From Brevibacterium sp. (GTDB lineage Bacteria > Actinomycetota > Actinomycetes > Actinomycetales > Brevibacteriaceae), in contig NZ_JALAHB010000232.1 of assembly GCF_022712115.1 (NCBI RefSeq), positions 1-40,965 on the forward strand: 40,965 nucleotides of DNA. The letters run 5' to 3'. This document shows, piece by piece, positions 24,876 to 32,232 of the stretch. The first letter of the stretch is position 1; each line of letters begins with the position of its first letter. The notes under the pieces are model-generated. The model saw only the letters and a program-made list of their open reading frames with translations, ran no database searches and was not told where the DNA came from. A program made the position numbers and the translations under genes.

Positions 24876-25568
24876 TCAGGCGGCCTCGGGCGGTTCGACA
24901 CGGCGGAACTGCTGATTCCCGTCCCGGTCACGGACGACGATGCCCAGCTCCAGCAGCGACTCCCGCGCTCGGAACGCCTCTCCCTCCTTCTTGTCCATCA
25001 GCGCGTAGCCGCGAGAGCGCAGCAGCTCCTCAGCCTCGGGTTCCAGCGCCTCTTCGCCGTCCACCCAGGTCCGGTACTCGGCCTCGCGAGGATCGCCCCG
25101 CCCCCGCCACCGGAGTCCATGTGCAGCGAACGCCGCCTCCAGCTGCGCGAGGAGCACTCCATCCGTAGGTGCGCGGAGCAGCTCCAGACCCCGCGCATCT
25201 GCGAGCACGAGCTCGTCCGCGTCCGCGTAGGCCTCGGCAATGCGCGCATACGGGACGAACCTGCTGCTCTCCTTGCGCACCACTCGCACGCCGCCAGCGC
25301 CCACCTCCACGCGGCCCAGCCCCTCGCTCCAGCCCGCAGCGATGAGCAGCCCTGCCACCAGGCCCGCGAGCATCAGGACGGGCACGGCCCAGGGCAACGG
25401 GAGCAGGCCGGCCAGTCGCAGAGGCGCTGGGGCATCTCCCAGCAGCCCCAGCAGCCAGCCCAGGACCGGCCGCACCACGAAGGCCGCACCGAGGCCCACC
25501 AGCGCTCCAGCGATGCAGAACCCCGCGGTCCACCGCCGAGGCACTTTCACGACGACAGGCTCACTCAT
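24876..25568 (-). CDS. YqeB-like membrane protein with PH-type domain
   Basis: A 230-residue protein with two N-terminal membrane segments (about 14-37 and 56-78) and a soluble C-terminal part. The order of hydrophobic pair, GLGRVEVGAGGVRVVRKESSRFVPYARIAEAYADADELVLADARG and the terminal LGIVVRDRDGNQQFRRV matches actinobacterial YqeB-family proteins, whose role is unknown. The ATG at 25568 is chosen because GGGA lies six bases upstream; an ATG at 25574 would leave no spacing. It overlaps the end of the TetR gene by eight bases and is thus cotranscribed with it, probably as its target. Confidence 0.72.
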   Translation of the reverse strand: MSEPVVVKVPRRWTAGFCIAGALVGLGAAFVVRPVLGWLLGLLGDAPAPLRLAGLLPLPWAVPVLMLAGLVAGLLIAAGWSEGLGRVEVGAGGVRVVRKESSRFVPYARIAEAYADADELVLADARGLELLRAPTDGVLLAQLEAAFAAHGLRWRGRGDPREAEYRTWVDGEEALEPEAEELLRSRGYALMDKKEGEAFRARESLLELGIVVRDRDGNQQFRRVEPPEAA

Positions 25569-26232
25569 GACCATTCCCTTCCTCATGCCCCTGAACCCCA
25601 GAGTCCGCTGGCCCCGGATCTTCAGATTCGGAGTCCCCGGCGCCGGGGTCCCCGGCACCGAGATAGCCCAGCGCAGTCCGCCGCACCTCACCGGTGACGT
25701 CGCGCCCCTCACCGCCGTTGAGGAAGGCCGCATCCACGATCGCCAGAAGCCACGCCGCAGCGGCTTCCGGGTCCCCGAGGTCTGCGACGAGCCCGCGCTC
25801 GGCAGCACTGCGCAGCATCTCCGCCAGCCCGGTGCGAAGCGTTTCCGCAGTCCCCTCGACGACTTCGAGGAGCTGCGGGTCCTCTCCCGCACGGCGCAGC
25901 AGCTCCACCACGAGGCCTGCTGCATAGGGACTCCCCGCGTCAGCGGCCTGCTGCTCCAACAGCCAGAGAGCGCCGGTGAGGGGATTCCGGAACGCGGAAG
26001 CCCGCGCGAGAGCGGCCTCGGCGTCAGGACGGTCGGCTTCGAAGATCGCCCGGAACACCGCCGCCTTGTCGCCGAAGTGGTAGAACACCGTCCCGGAGCT
26101 CACGCCGGCTGCGCGGGCGATCTGCGCCGCACTGGTGCTGGCATACCCCTGCATGGCGAACAGCTGGGCAGCGGCACCGATGATCGCCGCACGACGCTGC
26201 GCGGCGCGGGCTGGATCGACAGGGCGCGCCAT
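25561..26232 (-). CDS. TetR-family regulator of the YqeB-like gene
   Basis: A 223-residue TetR/AcrR repressor. The N-terminal helix-turn-helix reads AAAQLFAMQGYASTSAAQIARAAGVSSGTVFYHFGDKAAVFRAIFEAD (about 20-67), and the rest is a helical ligand domain with an acidic, Asp/Gly/Ser-rich tail. The ATG at 26232 lies eight bases after GGAGG; the ATG at 26247 overlaps that ribosome site and abuts the operator, so it is less likely. A perfect palindrome at 26250 implies autoregulation. Overlap with the downstream YqeB-like gene makes a two-gene operon. Confidence 0.9.
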   Translation of the reverse strand: MARPVDPARAAQRRAAIIGAAAQLFAMQGYASTSAAQIARAAGVSSGTVFYHFGDKAAVFRAIFEADRPDAEAALARASAFRNPLTGALWLLEQQAADAGSPYAAGLVVELLRRAGEDPQLLEVVEGTAETLRTGLAEMLRSAAERGLVADLGDPEAAAAWLLAIVDAAFLNGGEGRDVTGEVRRTALGYLGAGDPGAGDSESEDPGPADSGVQGHEEGNGHE

Positions 26233-26249
26233 GAGACTCGCCTCCATTC

Positions 26250-26271
26250 ATTAACTGAGTGATCAGTTAAT
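26250..26271. promoter_or_regulatory. TetR operator, 9-base perfect palindrome
   Basis: ATTAACTGA (26250-26258) and TCAGTTAAT (26263-26271) flank GTGA. The 22-base AT-rich palindrome stands out in this GC-rich DNA and lies five bases beyond the TetR GGAGG ribosome site. It would cover the transcription start of the TetR/YqeB operon. Confidence 0.85.
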
Positions 26272-26411
26272 AGTGTACAGAGGAGTGCGCGAACCGGCAC
26301 GCCGCGATTATGCCCACCCGCACGGCTTCCCACCGATCCCGAGAACTTCCGCTCGACCCACCACGGCTGACGGGGACTCGCTCCGGACCGGCCGGCAGAT
26401 CCGTCACATCC

Positions 26412-26440
26412 TTGCGAACTCTCAGTTCACTTCATAATAT
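26412..26440 (+). promoter_or_regulatory. Promoter of the flavoprotein operon
   Basis: TTGCGA (26412-26417) and TAATAT (26435-26440) are separated by 17 bases. Transcription would begin near 26447, inside the palindrome at 26440-26460. Confidence 0.65.
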
Positions 26441-26460
26441 GCTCATATTAATAATGAGCA
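26440..26460. promoter_or_regulatory. Operator palindrome TGCTCAT-N7-ATGAGCA
   Basis: Seven-base perfect arms (26440-26446 and 26454-26460) flank ATTAATA. The site starts at the last base of the -10 and covers the start point, so a bound repressor would block transcription. The TetR protein encoded at 28463, in the same operon, is the obvious candidate. Confidence 0.8.
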
Positions 26461-26480
26461 CTCAATGAGGAGGCCGCTCC

Positions 26481-28466
26481 ATGTCTTCGCTGTTCCCTCA
26501 CCTCTTCAGCCCTGTCAGCCTGGGCCCGCTCCGCCTGCGCAACCGCATCGTCTCGTCAGGACACGACACCATGCTGGCCGAGGACGGACTCATCGGCCCG
26601 GACCTGGTGGCCTATCACGAGCGCCGGGCCGCGGGCGGGGCGGGCCTCTTAGTGCTGCAGGTCTCCGGGGTGCACGAGACGGCCCGCTACACGAGCCACG
26701 TCCTCATGGCCACGGAGCCGGAGTCCGCGGACGGCTACCGGGCGGTCGCGGATGCCGTCCACGCCCACGGCGCCGGCATCCTCGCACAGCTCTTCCACCC
26801 CGGCCGGGAGGTCATGGACGGCGAACAGGGAATGGCTCCGCAGGCAGTGGCGCCCAGCGATGAGCCGCAGGAGCGCTTCCACGTCATACCCGAGCCCCTG
26901 GAGATCGGGACCATCCGGGAGATCATCCGGGGATACGGACGCGCGGCCGCGCGCATCTGCGGCGCCGGAATCGACGGCGTCGAGGTGGTCGCAAGCCACG
27001 GCTACCTCCCTGTGCAGTTCATCAACCCCCGTGTGAACACCAGAACCGATGAGTACGGCGGCTCGCCGCAGGGCCGCATGCGATTCCTGCTGGAAGCGAT
27101 CGAGAGCACTCGCGCCGCCGTCGGTCCCGGCAAGGTGGTGGGGTTGCGCATCTCCGGCGACGACCTGACGAGCAACGGCATGGCGAGCGGCGAGTTCCTC
27201 GAGGTGGTCCGCGCCGTGGAGGACCAGGGACTGCTCGACTACATCTCCGTGACGGCCGGCGACTCCTCCACCCTCCAGGGCGCTCAGCACATCGTGCCGC
27301 CCATGCAGTACGAACCCGTCTACGCCGGTCGGCTCTCAGCGGAGGTGAAGAAGGCCACCGAACTCCCCGTCATGGTCGCGGGCCGGATCAACCAGCCCCA
27401 TGAGGCGGAACAGGCGATCCGCGAGGGCCTCACCGACCTCTGCATCATGACCCGGGCGATGATCTGTGATCCAGAGATCGCAGTGAAGGCAGAACGGGAC
27501 GCGGTCGATGAGATCCGCGCCTGCATCGGCTGCAACCAGGCGTGCATCGGACACTTCCAGCAGGGCGTGGGCATCAGCTGCATCCAGCATCCTGAATCGG
27601 GACGAGAGCTGACCTTCCTCCCTCGCCCCGCCGTGCGGAGGAGAGCGCGGCTGCTTGTGGTCGGAGGCGGTCCCGCGGGCCTCAAGGCAGCAGCCGTGGC
27701 CGCCGAAGCCGGAGCCGAGGTGCTGCTCGTCGAGCGTGAGCGCCGCGTGGGCGGGCAGGTGCTGCTGGCCGAACGGCTGCCGCACCGTGCCGAGTTCGGA
27801 GGTGCGGTGACGAACCTCGAGGCCGAGGCCCGCCGCGCCGGGGCCTCGATCCTCACCGGAGCGCCGCTCTGTGAGGAGATGCTCGACTCCTTCGCCCCGG
27901 ATCAGGTCCTCCTGGCGACCGGATCCACCGATCGTGAGCCCGCGGTCGAACTCATCGACGAACCTGAGATCCTCACTGCCCGGCAGTTCCTCGCGGAGAC
28001 GCACGAACTCGCCCGGGGCGGTGTGCTCATCGCCGATTGGAAGGGAGACTGGGCCGGTCTGGGGATCGCCGTGGCGCTGGCCCGCAGGCGCCCGGTCACC
28101 CTCGCCACAGCGGCGAGCTCCCCGGGAGCCGCCGTCCAGCAGTACACGCGGACCGCGCTCATGGCGGAACTCGTGCGCTCCGGCGTGACGTTCGTGAATG
28201 ACGTCCGCCTCGCCGGCCTCGACGCGAGCACCGCCTATCTGCAGTCCACTCTCTGCGATGAGGTGCTGGAAGTCGACGACGTCACGACGACGATCGTCAA
28301 CCACCCGCCGCGGGCGCAGACGCCGGACGTGGACTTCGGCGCGATCCCCACGGTGCGGATCGGAGACTGCAGGGCGCCGCGAACTGTGGAGGAGGCCGTC
28401 TACGAGGGCCTCGTCGCAGCCAACGAGTTCATTCTGCAGCCGGACACCGCGCGGGTCCGCCCATGA
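26481..28466 (+). CDS. Fe-S flavoprotein oxidoreductase of the dienoyl-CoA reductase / trimethylamine dehydrogenase family
   Basis: A 661-residue three-part flavoenzyme. An old-yellow-enzyme-type FMN barrel (about 1-340; LFSPVSLGPLRLRNRIVSSGH, GVEVVASHGYLPVQFINP, NTRTDEYGG) is followed by a 4Fe-4S cluster with C348, C351, C355 and C367 (C-X2-C-X3-C-X11-C). The C-terminal FAD/NAD(P) region starts with LLVVGGGPAGLKAA (393-406). Relatives reduce dienoyl-CoA or oxidatively N-demethylate small amines such as trimethylamine, dimethylglycine and N-methylproline. Grouping with a TetR gene and a sodium:solute symporter favours catabolism of an imported small molecule. The substrate cannot be read from the sequence. 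A GAGGAGG site precedes the ATG. Confidence 0.88.
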   Translation: MSSLFPHLFSPVSLGPLRLRNRIVSSGHDTMLAEDGLIGPDLVAYHERRAAGGAGLLVLQVSGVHETARYTSHVLMATEPESADGYRAVADAVHAHGAGILAQLFHPGREVMDGEQGMAPQAVAPSDEPQERFHVIPEPLEIGTIREIIRGYGRAAARICGAGIDGVEVVASHGYLPVQFINPRVNTRTDEYGGSPQGRMRFLLEAIESTRAAVGPGKVVGLRISGDDLTSNGMASGEFLEVVRAVEDQGLLDYISVTAGDSSTLQGAQHIVPPMQYEPVYAGRLSAEVKKATELPVMVAGRINQPHEAEQAIREGLTDLCIMTRAMICDPEIAVKAERDAVDEIRACIGCNQACIGHFQQGVGISCIQHPESGRELTFLPRPAVRRRARLLVVGGGPAGLKAAAVAAEAGAEVLLVERERRVGGQVLLAERLPHRAEFGGAVTNLEAEARRAGASILTGAPLCEEMLDSFAPDQVLLATGSTDREPAVELIDEPEILTARQFLAETHELARGGVLIADWKGDWAGLGIAVALARRRPVTLATAASSPGAAVQQYTRTALMAELVRSGVTFVNDVRLAGLDASTAYLQSTLCDEVLEVDDVTTTIVNHPPRAQTPDVDFGAIPTVRIGDCRAPRTVEEAVYEGLVAANEFILQPDTARVRP

Positions 28467-29134
28467 GCACGCGCGGCGGGCGGCCGGCTCTGACGGAGAA
28501 CGAGGTGGAGCAGCGGAAGGCGACCATCCTCTCTGCCGCACTGGAGCAGATCAGCGAACGCGGCACAGCCGGCGTGCGGATGAAGGACGTCGCACGAGCC
28601 GCGAACATGTCCATCGGCACGATCCAGTACTACTTCGACTCGAGGGAGGAGCTGGTGCTCTCCGCCTACAGGAGACACTCGGAGGACGTCGTGAACCGGG
28701 TGAAGCCGCCCGTCCTCGGTGAGAAGGACCCGTGGGAGGGTCTGCGGCAGGCGCTGCACGACTTCCTGCACGTCGCTGACTTCACCATGCGCACGCGCCT
28801 GTGGATCGAACTCGTCGCCGCATCCGCACGCGATCCTCAGCTGCTGGCGCTGCTGGACAGCGTCTTCCTCACGTGGAAGCAGGTGATCCGGGATCTCATC
28901 GACGCCGGTATCGCCGACGGCACATTCTCTCCGCGGGTAGCGCCTGAGATCGCGGTCGATGCGCTCCTCGCACAGCTAGACGGCTTCGAGATCGCGCATG
29001 CCACCGGTGCGCGCGGCACGGACGTCGCACGGATCGAATCCGTTCTGCAGCAGACTGCGCGCGCCCTGCTGGGAGTGCGTGCTCCAGCAGAGAAGCCACC
29101 CGCGTGCCCGGAGACGGACACGCCTCGTGACTGA
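28463..29134 (+). CDS. TetR/AcrR-family regulator
   Basis: A 223-residue regulator starting in a four-base overlap (ATGA) with the flavoprotein stop. The N-terminal helix-turn-helix is ILSAALEQISERGTAGVRMKDVARAANMSIGTIQYYFDSREELVLSAY (about 22-69). The C-terminal domain resembles BetI-type TetR_C regulators: the spacing TMRTRLWIELVAASARDPQL fits that group. BetI-like proteins often govern betaine or methylamine catabolism, consistent with the flavoprotein partner, but this is inference. Likely bound site: the palindrome at 26440. Confidence 0.87.
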   Translation: MSTRGGRPALTENEVEQRKATILSAALEQISERGTAGVRMKDVARAANMSIGTIQYYFDSREELVLSAYRRHSEDVVNRVKPPVLGEKDPWEGLRQALHDFLHVADFTMRTRLWIELVAASARDPQLLALLDSVFLTWKQVIRDLIDAGIADGTFSPRVAPEIAVDALLAQLDGFEIAHATGARGTDVARIESVLQQTARALLGVRAPAEKPPACPETDTPRD

Positions 29135-29196
29135 GTAGGCGATCACGAGCGGGACGAGTCGCGCGAACGCTCTGCGTCCGTTCGTCCCCACTGATA

Positions 29197-29213
29197 CGGA
29201 GGCCCTGCCTCCG
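29197..29213 (+). promoter_or_regulatory. Hairpin abutting the ribosome site of the symporter accessory gene
   Basis: CGGAGGC (29197-29203) and GCCTCCG (29207-29213) form a perfect 7-base-pair stem with a 3-base loop. Its right arm runs straight into GGAGGAAGG, the ribosome site of the ATG at 29230. CCTCC in the stem could also pair with that ribosome site, giving two alternative structures. Confidence 0.5.
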
Positions 29214-29229
29214 GAGGAAGGAAGACCCA

Positions 29230-29400
29230 ATGGCGGGATCCATCATCGTGTCGATCGTGTACAGCGCCGTACCGATCCTCGCAATCCTCATCGGCTTCAC
29301 CGTGGTGCGCCGCGACTACGGCAGGCCTCCGGGGGAGCCGTCACAGCCGCGTGTGCCCGGAAGCACACGGCAGACTCCGGCGGGACAGGAGGAGAGCTGA
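29230..29400 (+). CDS. Small single-span membrane protein, symporter accessory subunit candidate
   Basis: A 56-residue protein: one N-terminal membrane helix (about 4-25; SIIVSIVYSAVPILAILIGFTVV), then VRRDYGRPPG and a hydrophilic Pro/Gln/Glu-rich tail. A strong GGAGGAAGG site lies nine bases before the ATG. Its last codons contain AGGAGGAG, the ribosome site of the symporter gene, which starts two bases after its stop, so the two are translationally linked. Small one-helix proteins encoded directly before solute:sodium symporters are a known class of accessory proteins; the assignment rests on this context. Confidence 0.75.
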   Translation: MAGSIIVSIVYSAVPILAILIGFTVVRRDYGRPPGEPSQPRVPGSTRQTPAGQEES

Positions 29401-29401
29401 G

Positions 29402-31057
29402 GTGTTCGCACTCGCAATCTTCGGCAGCTTCGTCCTCTATCTGGTGATCGGCGCGGCAGTGGGTCGGACGGTGAAGGACAAGTCCGACTACTACGTGGCC
29501 GGCCGCGCCGCCCCCACCTTCCTCGTCGCGGGCACGCTCGTCGCGTCATTCCTCTCGACGGTCTCATTCATGGGCGAGCTGGGATTCTCCTACGACGGAT
29601 ACCCACTCGTCATGCTGCTCCTCACCGCGTTCAACATCTCCGGATACCTGGTGGGGGTGGTCTTCTTCGGAAGATACCTCCGCCGTTCCCAGGCGCTCAC
29701 CGTCCCGGAGTACTTCGGCAAGCGTTTCGACTCACCCGGCCTCCAGGCTCTGGCCGGCATCATGGTTGTCGTGGGGATCGGCCTGTACCTGGTGGCGGTG
29801 ACACAGGGTCTGGTCCTGGTGATGGGACAGCTCATCGATGTTCCCCAATGGGTCATCCTCATCGCAGTCTGGGCTGCGTACACGATCTTCACTCTGCTGT
29901 CCGGCTCACGAGGAGTGCTGGTCAACGACACCATCATGTTCGTCGTGTTCACCGCCGCAGCGATCATCGGCATGGGGTGGCTGATCGGCAGGGCAGGCGG
30001 GCCGGTCGCCGCCATGCAGAAGATGGCACAGCTCGCAGAGAAGCCTGACGGCATCGCCTGGCACGGACTCACGGGTGCGGACAACTACATCGGGTCGCCG
30101 CTGCAGGCCGTCATCTACGCCGTCACGTTCGGAATCGTGTGGTGCACCGTGGTCGCAGTGAGTCCGTGGCAGTCGAGTCGCTTCCTCATGGCTCGGAACG
30201 AACACGTCGCAATCCGTTCCGCGCTGTTCGCCACCGCGGCCCTCGCCATCACCTATCTGTTCCTCACCTTCGGCGGGTTCTCGATCAACCTCTTCGACTC
30301 GGGCATCGAGCCATCGGAAACCGCATTCATCTGGGCCGCGCAGAATGTCCTGCCCTCCCTGCTGGGGGTCATCGCCGTCACCGGCATCGTCGCTGCAGGT
30401 CTGTCCTCCGCGGCATCCTTCCTCTCTCTGATCGGGTTCTCCGCTGCGAACGATGTGCTCCCCTACCTCTCCGGCAACCGCCGGCGGGACGCGGAGACTC
30501 GTGTCGTCGGGGCCGAGGCGGCAGCCGGGGACAACGACACCGCGGGCCTCCGGGTGGCACGGTGGACGATGCTGGTGGTCGGACTGGCGGTGCTGGCCGT
30601 GACTTCAGTGGCTCCGCCGGCGGTCCTCACCATCGGCTACTTCGCAGCGACTCTCTTCGCCGCCTCGTGGGGGCCCATCGCATTCTGGAGCGTGTGGTCG
30701 GAGAAGCTCTCCGCCCGTGGCGCAGCATCCGGAATGATCGCCGGATTCGCAGTGGTGGCTGTGTTCGAATCGCTCAGTGAGTTCGGCGGTCTGGAGCTTC
30801 CGGACTTCCTGAACTCCACAATCCTGGGATTCGCCGCTTCCATCATCGCCACCGTGGTGGGCAACACTGGCACGAAACCGCCGGAGGCCGGGAACGCCTT
30901 CCGCAGGAAGCTCATGCATGTGCCCGCCGAGGATCAGGACCCTGCCAAGTATCGGGTCACCCGCACGTGGATGATCGTCACAGTGGCGATCCTCGCGCTC
31001 TGCAGCGTCGCTCTGATTGCGCTCTACGTGGTCCCCTACGCCCCCTTCGCAGGCTGA
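29402..31057 (+). CDS. Solute:sodium symporter (SSS family)
   Basis: A 551-residue integral membrane transporter with about 13 membrane helices. Translation is assigned to GTG 29402, with AGGAGGAG upstream; an earlier in-frame codon lies inside the accessory gene. Family features are DKSDYYVAGRAAPTFLVAGTLVASFLSTVSFMGELGFSYDGYP near the N-terminus, TVPEYFGKRFDSPGLQAL, and AAGLSSAASFLSLIGFSAANDV at the conserved helix-8 sodium site. It is nearest in layout to the PutP/PanF/acetate-type permeases. Its neighbours, the small accessory protein and the upstream flavoprotein with TetR, suggest it imports the flavoprotein's substrate, which is unidentified. Confidence 0.9.
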   Translation: MFALAIFGSFVLYLVIGAAVGRTVKDKSDYYVAGRAAPTFLVAGTLVASFLSTVSFMGELGFSYDGYPLVMLLLTAFNISGYLVGVVFFGRYLRRSQALTVPEYFGKRFDSPGLQALAGIMVVVGIGLYLVAVTQGLVLVMGQLIDVPQWVILIAVWAAYTIFTLLSGSRGVLVNDTIMFVVFTAAAIIGMGWLIGRAGGPVAAMQKMAQLAEKPDGIAWHGLTGADNYIGSPLQAVIYAVTFGIVWCTVVAVSPWQSSRFLMARNEHVAIRSALFATAALAITYLFLTFGGFSINLFDSGIEPSETAFIWAAQNVLPSLLGVIAVTGIVAAGLSSAASFLSLIGFSAANDVLPYLSGNRRRDAETRVVGAEAAAGDNDTAGLRVARWTMLVVGLAVLAVTSVAPPAVLTIGYFAATLFAASWGPIAFWSVWSEKLSARGAASGMIAGFAVVAVFESLSEFGGLELPDFLNSTILGFAASIIATVVGNTGTKPPEAGNAFRRKLMHVPAEDQDPAKYRVTRTWMIVTVAILALCSVALIALYVVPYAPFAG

Positions 31058-31083
31058 GGGCCCGGGAGCAGGACGCCGGGTTG

Positions 31084-31260
31084 TCACTCCTTGGAGCTGA
31101 AGGCCCGCTTGATCAGCAGATAGACGACCACGGCCACCGCCGCGACGACGAGGAGCTTGACTGCGAGCCGCACGAGGGAGAAGACGATCCCCACCAGCCA
31201 CCAGGCGATGACGAGTGCCAGGATCGCGCCGACGACGCTCCACACGGTGCTCCTATTCAT
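31084..31260 (-). CDS. Small hydrophobic membrane protein
   Basis: A 58-residue protein with two hydrophobic stretches (about 6-30 and 34-52) and the basic end LLIKRAFSSKE. GGAGG is only one base before the ATG at 31260. A GTG five codons further in, with AGGAG four bases upstream, is an alternative start (31245). Small proteins of this shape are common in actinobacteria and have no assigned function. It is convergent with the symporter and divergent from the AAA ATPase gene. Confidence 0.62.
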   Translation of the reverse strand: MNRSTVWSVVGAILALVIAWWLVGIVFSLVRLAVKLLVVAAVAVVVYLLIKRAFSSKE

Positions 31261-31347
31261 ACCTCCACGGTAGAAGCCGCGGGAGCGCAGGCGCAACAGC
31301 GCGCCGGGGGAACCCTCGCGTCCGTGGCTCCTGGCACACTCGGAGGC

Positions 31348-32076
31348 ATGGACTTCGATCAGCCGCCGGTCGTCTCCGTCCGGCACAGCGAGGACGCAGC
31401 ACCCGCTTCCGGCACGTGGCCCATGACCGTGCCCGCGGTGGCTCAGATCCTGGCGGAGGGGCTCCGGCTGGATCACGGAGTCACGTTCCTCGTGGGTGAG
31501 AACGGCTCCGGCAAGTCCACGATCGTCGAAGGCATCGCGGAGGCCTACGGCCTCAACCCGGAGGGCGGAAGCACCCATGCCCGCCACGTCACCCGGCGCA
31601 CGGAATCCCCACTGGCGGAGTGGCTCCTGCTCCAACGCGGGGCGGGCAAGCGGCGCTGGGGCTTCTTCCTCCGGGCGGAGACCATGCACTCCCTCTACAC
31701 GTACATGGAGAGCGTCCAGGGCCCCGCCGATCCTCAGTTCCACCAGCTGAGCCACGGGGAGTCCTTCAACGCCCTGCTCGATTCACGGTTCACCCGGCCC
31801 GGCTTCTACTGCCTCGACGAGCCCGAGGCTGCGCTCTCCTTCAGCTCCACGCTCCGGCTGCTGTCCGCGCTCAGCGAGCTCGCGGCAGCGGGCGGCCAGG
31901 TCCTCTGCGCCACCCATTCCCCGATCCTCGCCTCCCTCCCGGGCGCGCGGATCCTCGAGGTGGGTGCGTGGGGTCTGCGGGAGACCGACTGGGAGCGCCT
32001 GGAGCTCGTACAGCACTGGAAGCGCTACCTGGAATCGCCGGAACGCTACCTCCGGCACCTCCTCGATGAGCGCTAA
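31348..32076 (+). CDS. AAA-type predicted ATPase
   Basis: A 242-residue ABC-like ATPase that stands alone without a membrane partner. Walker A is VGENGSGKST (about 48-57), LSHGESFN resembles the ABC signature, Walker B is CLDEPEAALS (about 153-162) and the switch is CATHSPILASLPGARI. The pattern fits the predicted ATPase family COG3910, related to the SMC/RecF-like group. The start is the ATG after CGGAGG, although the spacing is tight (one to two bases). No nuclease or toxin partner is next to it, so a defence role is not supported. Confidence 0.82.
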   Translation: MDFDQPPVVSVRHSEDAAPASGTWPMTVPAVAQILAEGLRLDHGVTFLVGENGSGKSTIVEGIAEAYGLNPEGGSTHARHVTRRTESPLAEWLLLQRGAGKRRWGFFLRAETMHSLYTYMESVQGPADPQFHQLSHGESFNALLDSRFTRPGFYCLDEPEAALSFSSTLRLLSALSELAAAGGQVLCATHSPILASLPGARILEVGAWGLRETDWERLELVQHWKRYLESPERYLRHLLDER

Positions 32077-32101
32077 GTGAGGGAAGCAGCAGCAACGTCC
32101 G

Positions 32102-32156
32102 TACTTTAGGGACTAAAGTAAGGCCCCGAAGGCGAGCACCACACTTTAGGGACTAA
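32102..32156. repeat. Two 14-base direct repeats built on TTTAG-GGA-CTAAA
   Basis: ACTTTAGGGACTAA occurs at 32103-32116 and again at 32143-32156, exactly 40 bases apart. The first is inside a perfect palindrome, TACTTTAG-GGA-CTAAAGTA (32102-32120). The GGGACTAAAGT part equals half of the DevR/DosR-type consensus. The pair lies between two convergent genes, an unusual place for operators. Confidence 0.75.
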
Positions 32157-32232
32157 GACAAGCTCATCTGCACGTCCGTCCGGACTCCATGACACGACGG
32201 GTCGCACGGATCTGGTGCGCTCCCACGCCGCC

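Noticed and set aside
31348..32076. AAA ATPase considered as an OLD-type or retron/defence ATPase
   Set aside because: There is no nuclease domain and no neighbouring toxin, nuclease or reverse transcriptase; the neighbours are ordinary metabolic or unknown genes.
32102..32156. Twin palindromes considered as a Rho-independent terminator pair
   Set aside because: Stems are only eight and about four to five bases, AT-rich and without T-runs; they look more like protein-binding sites.
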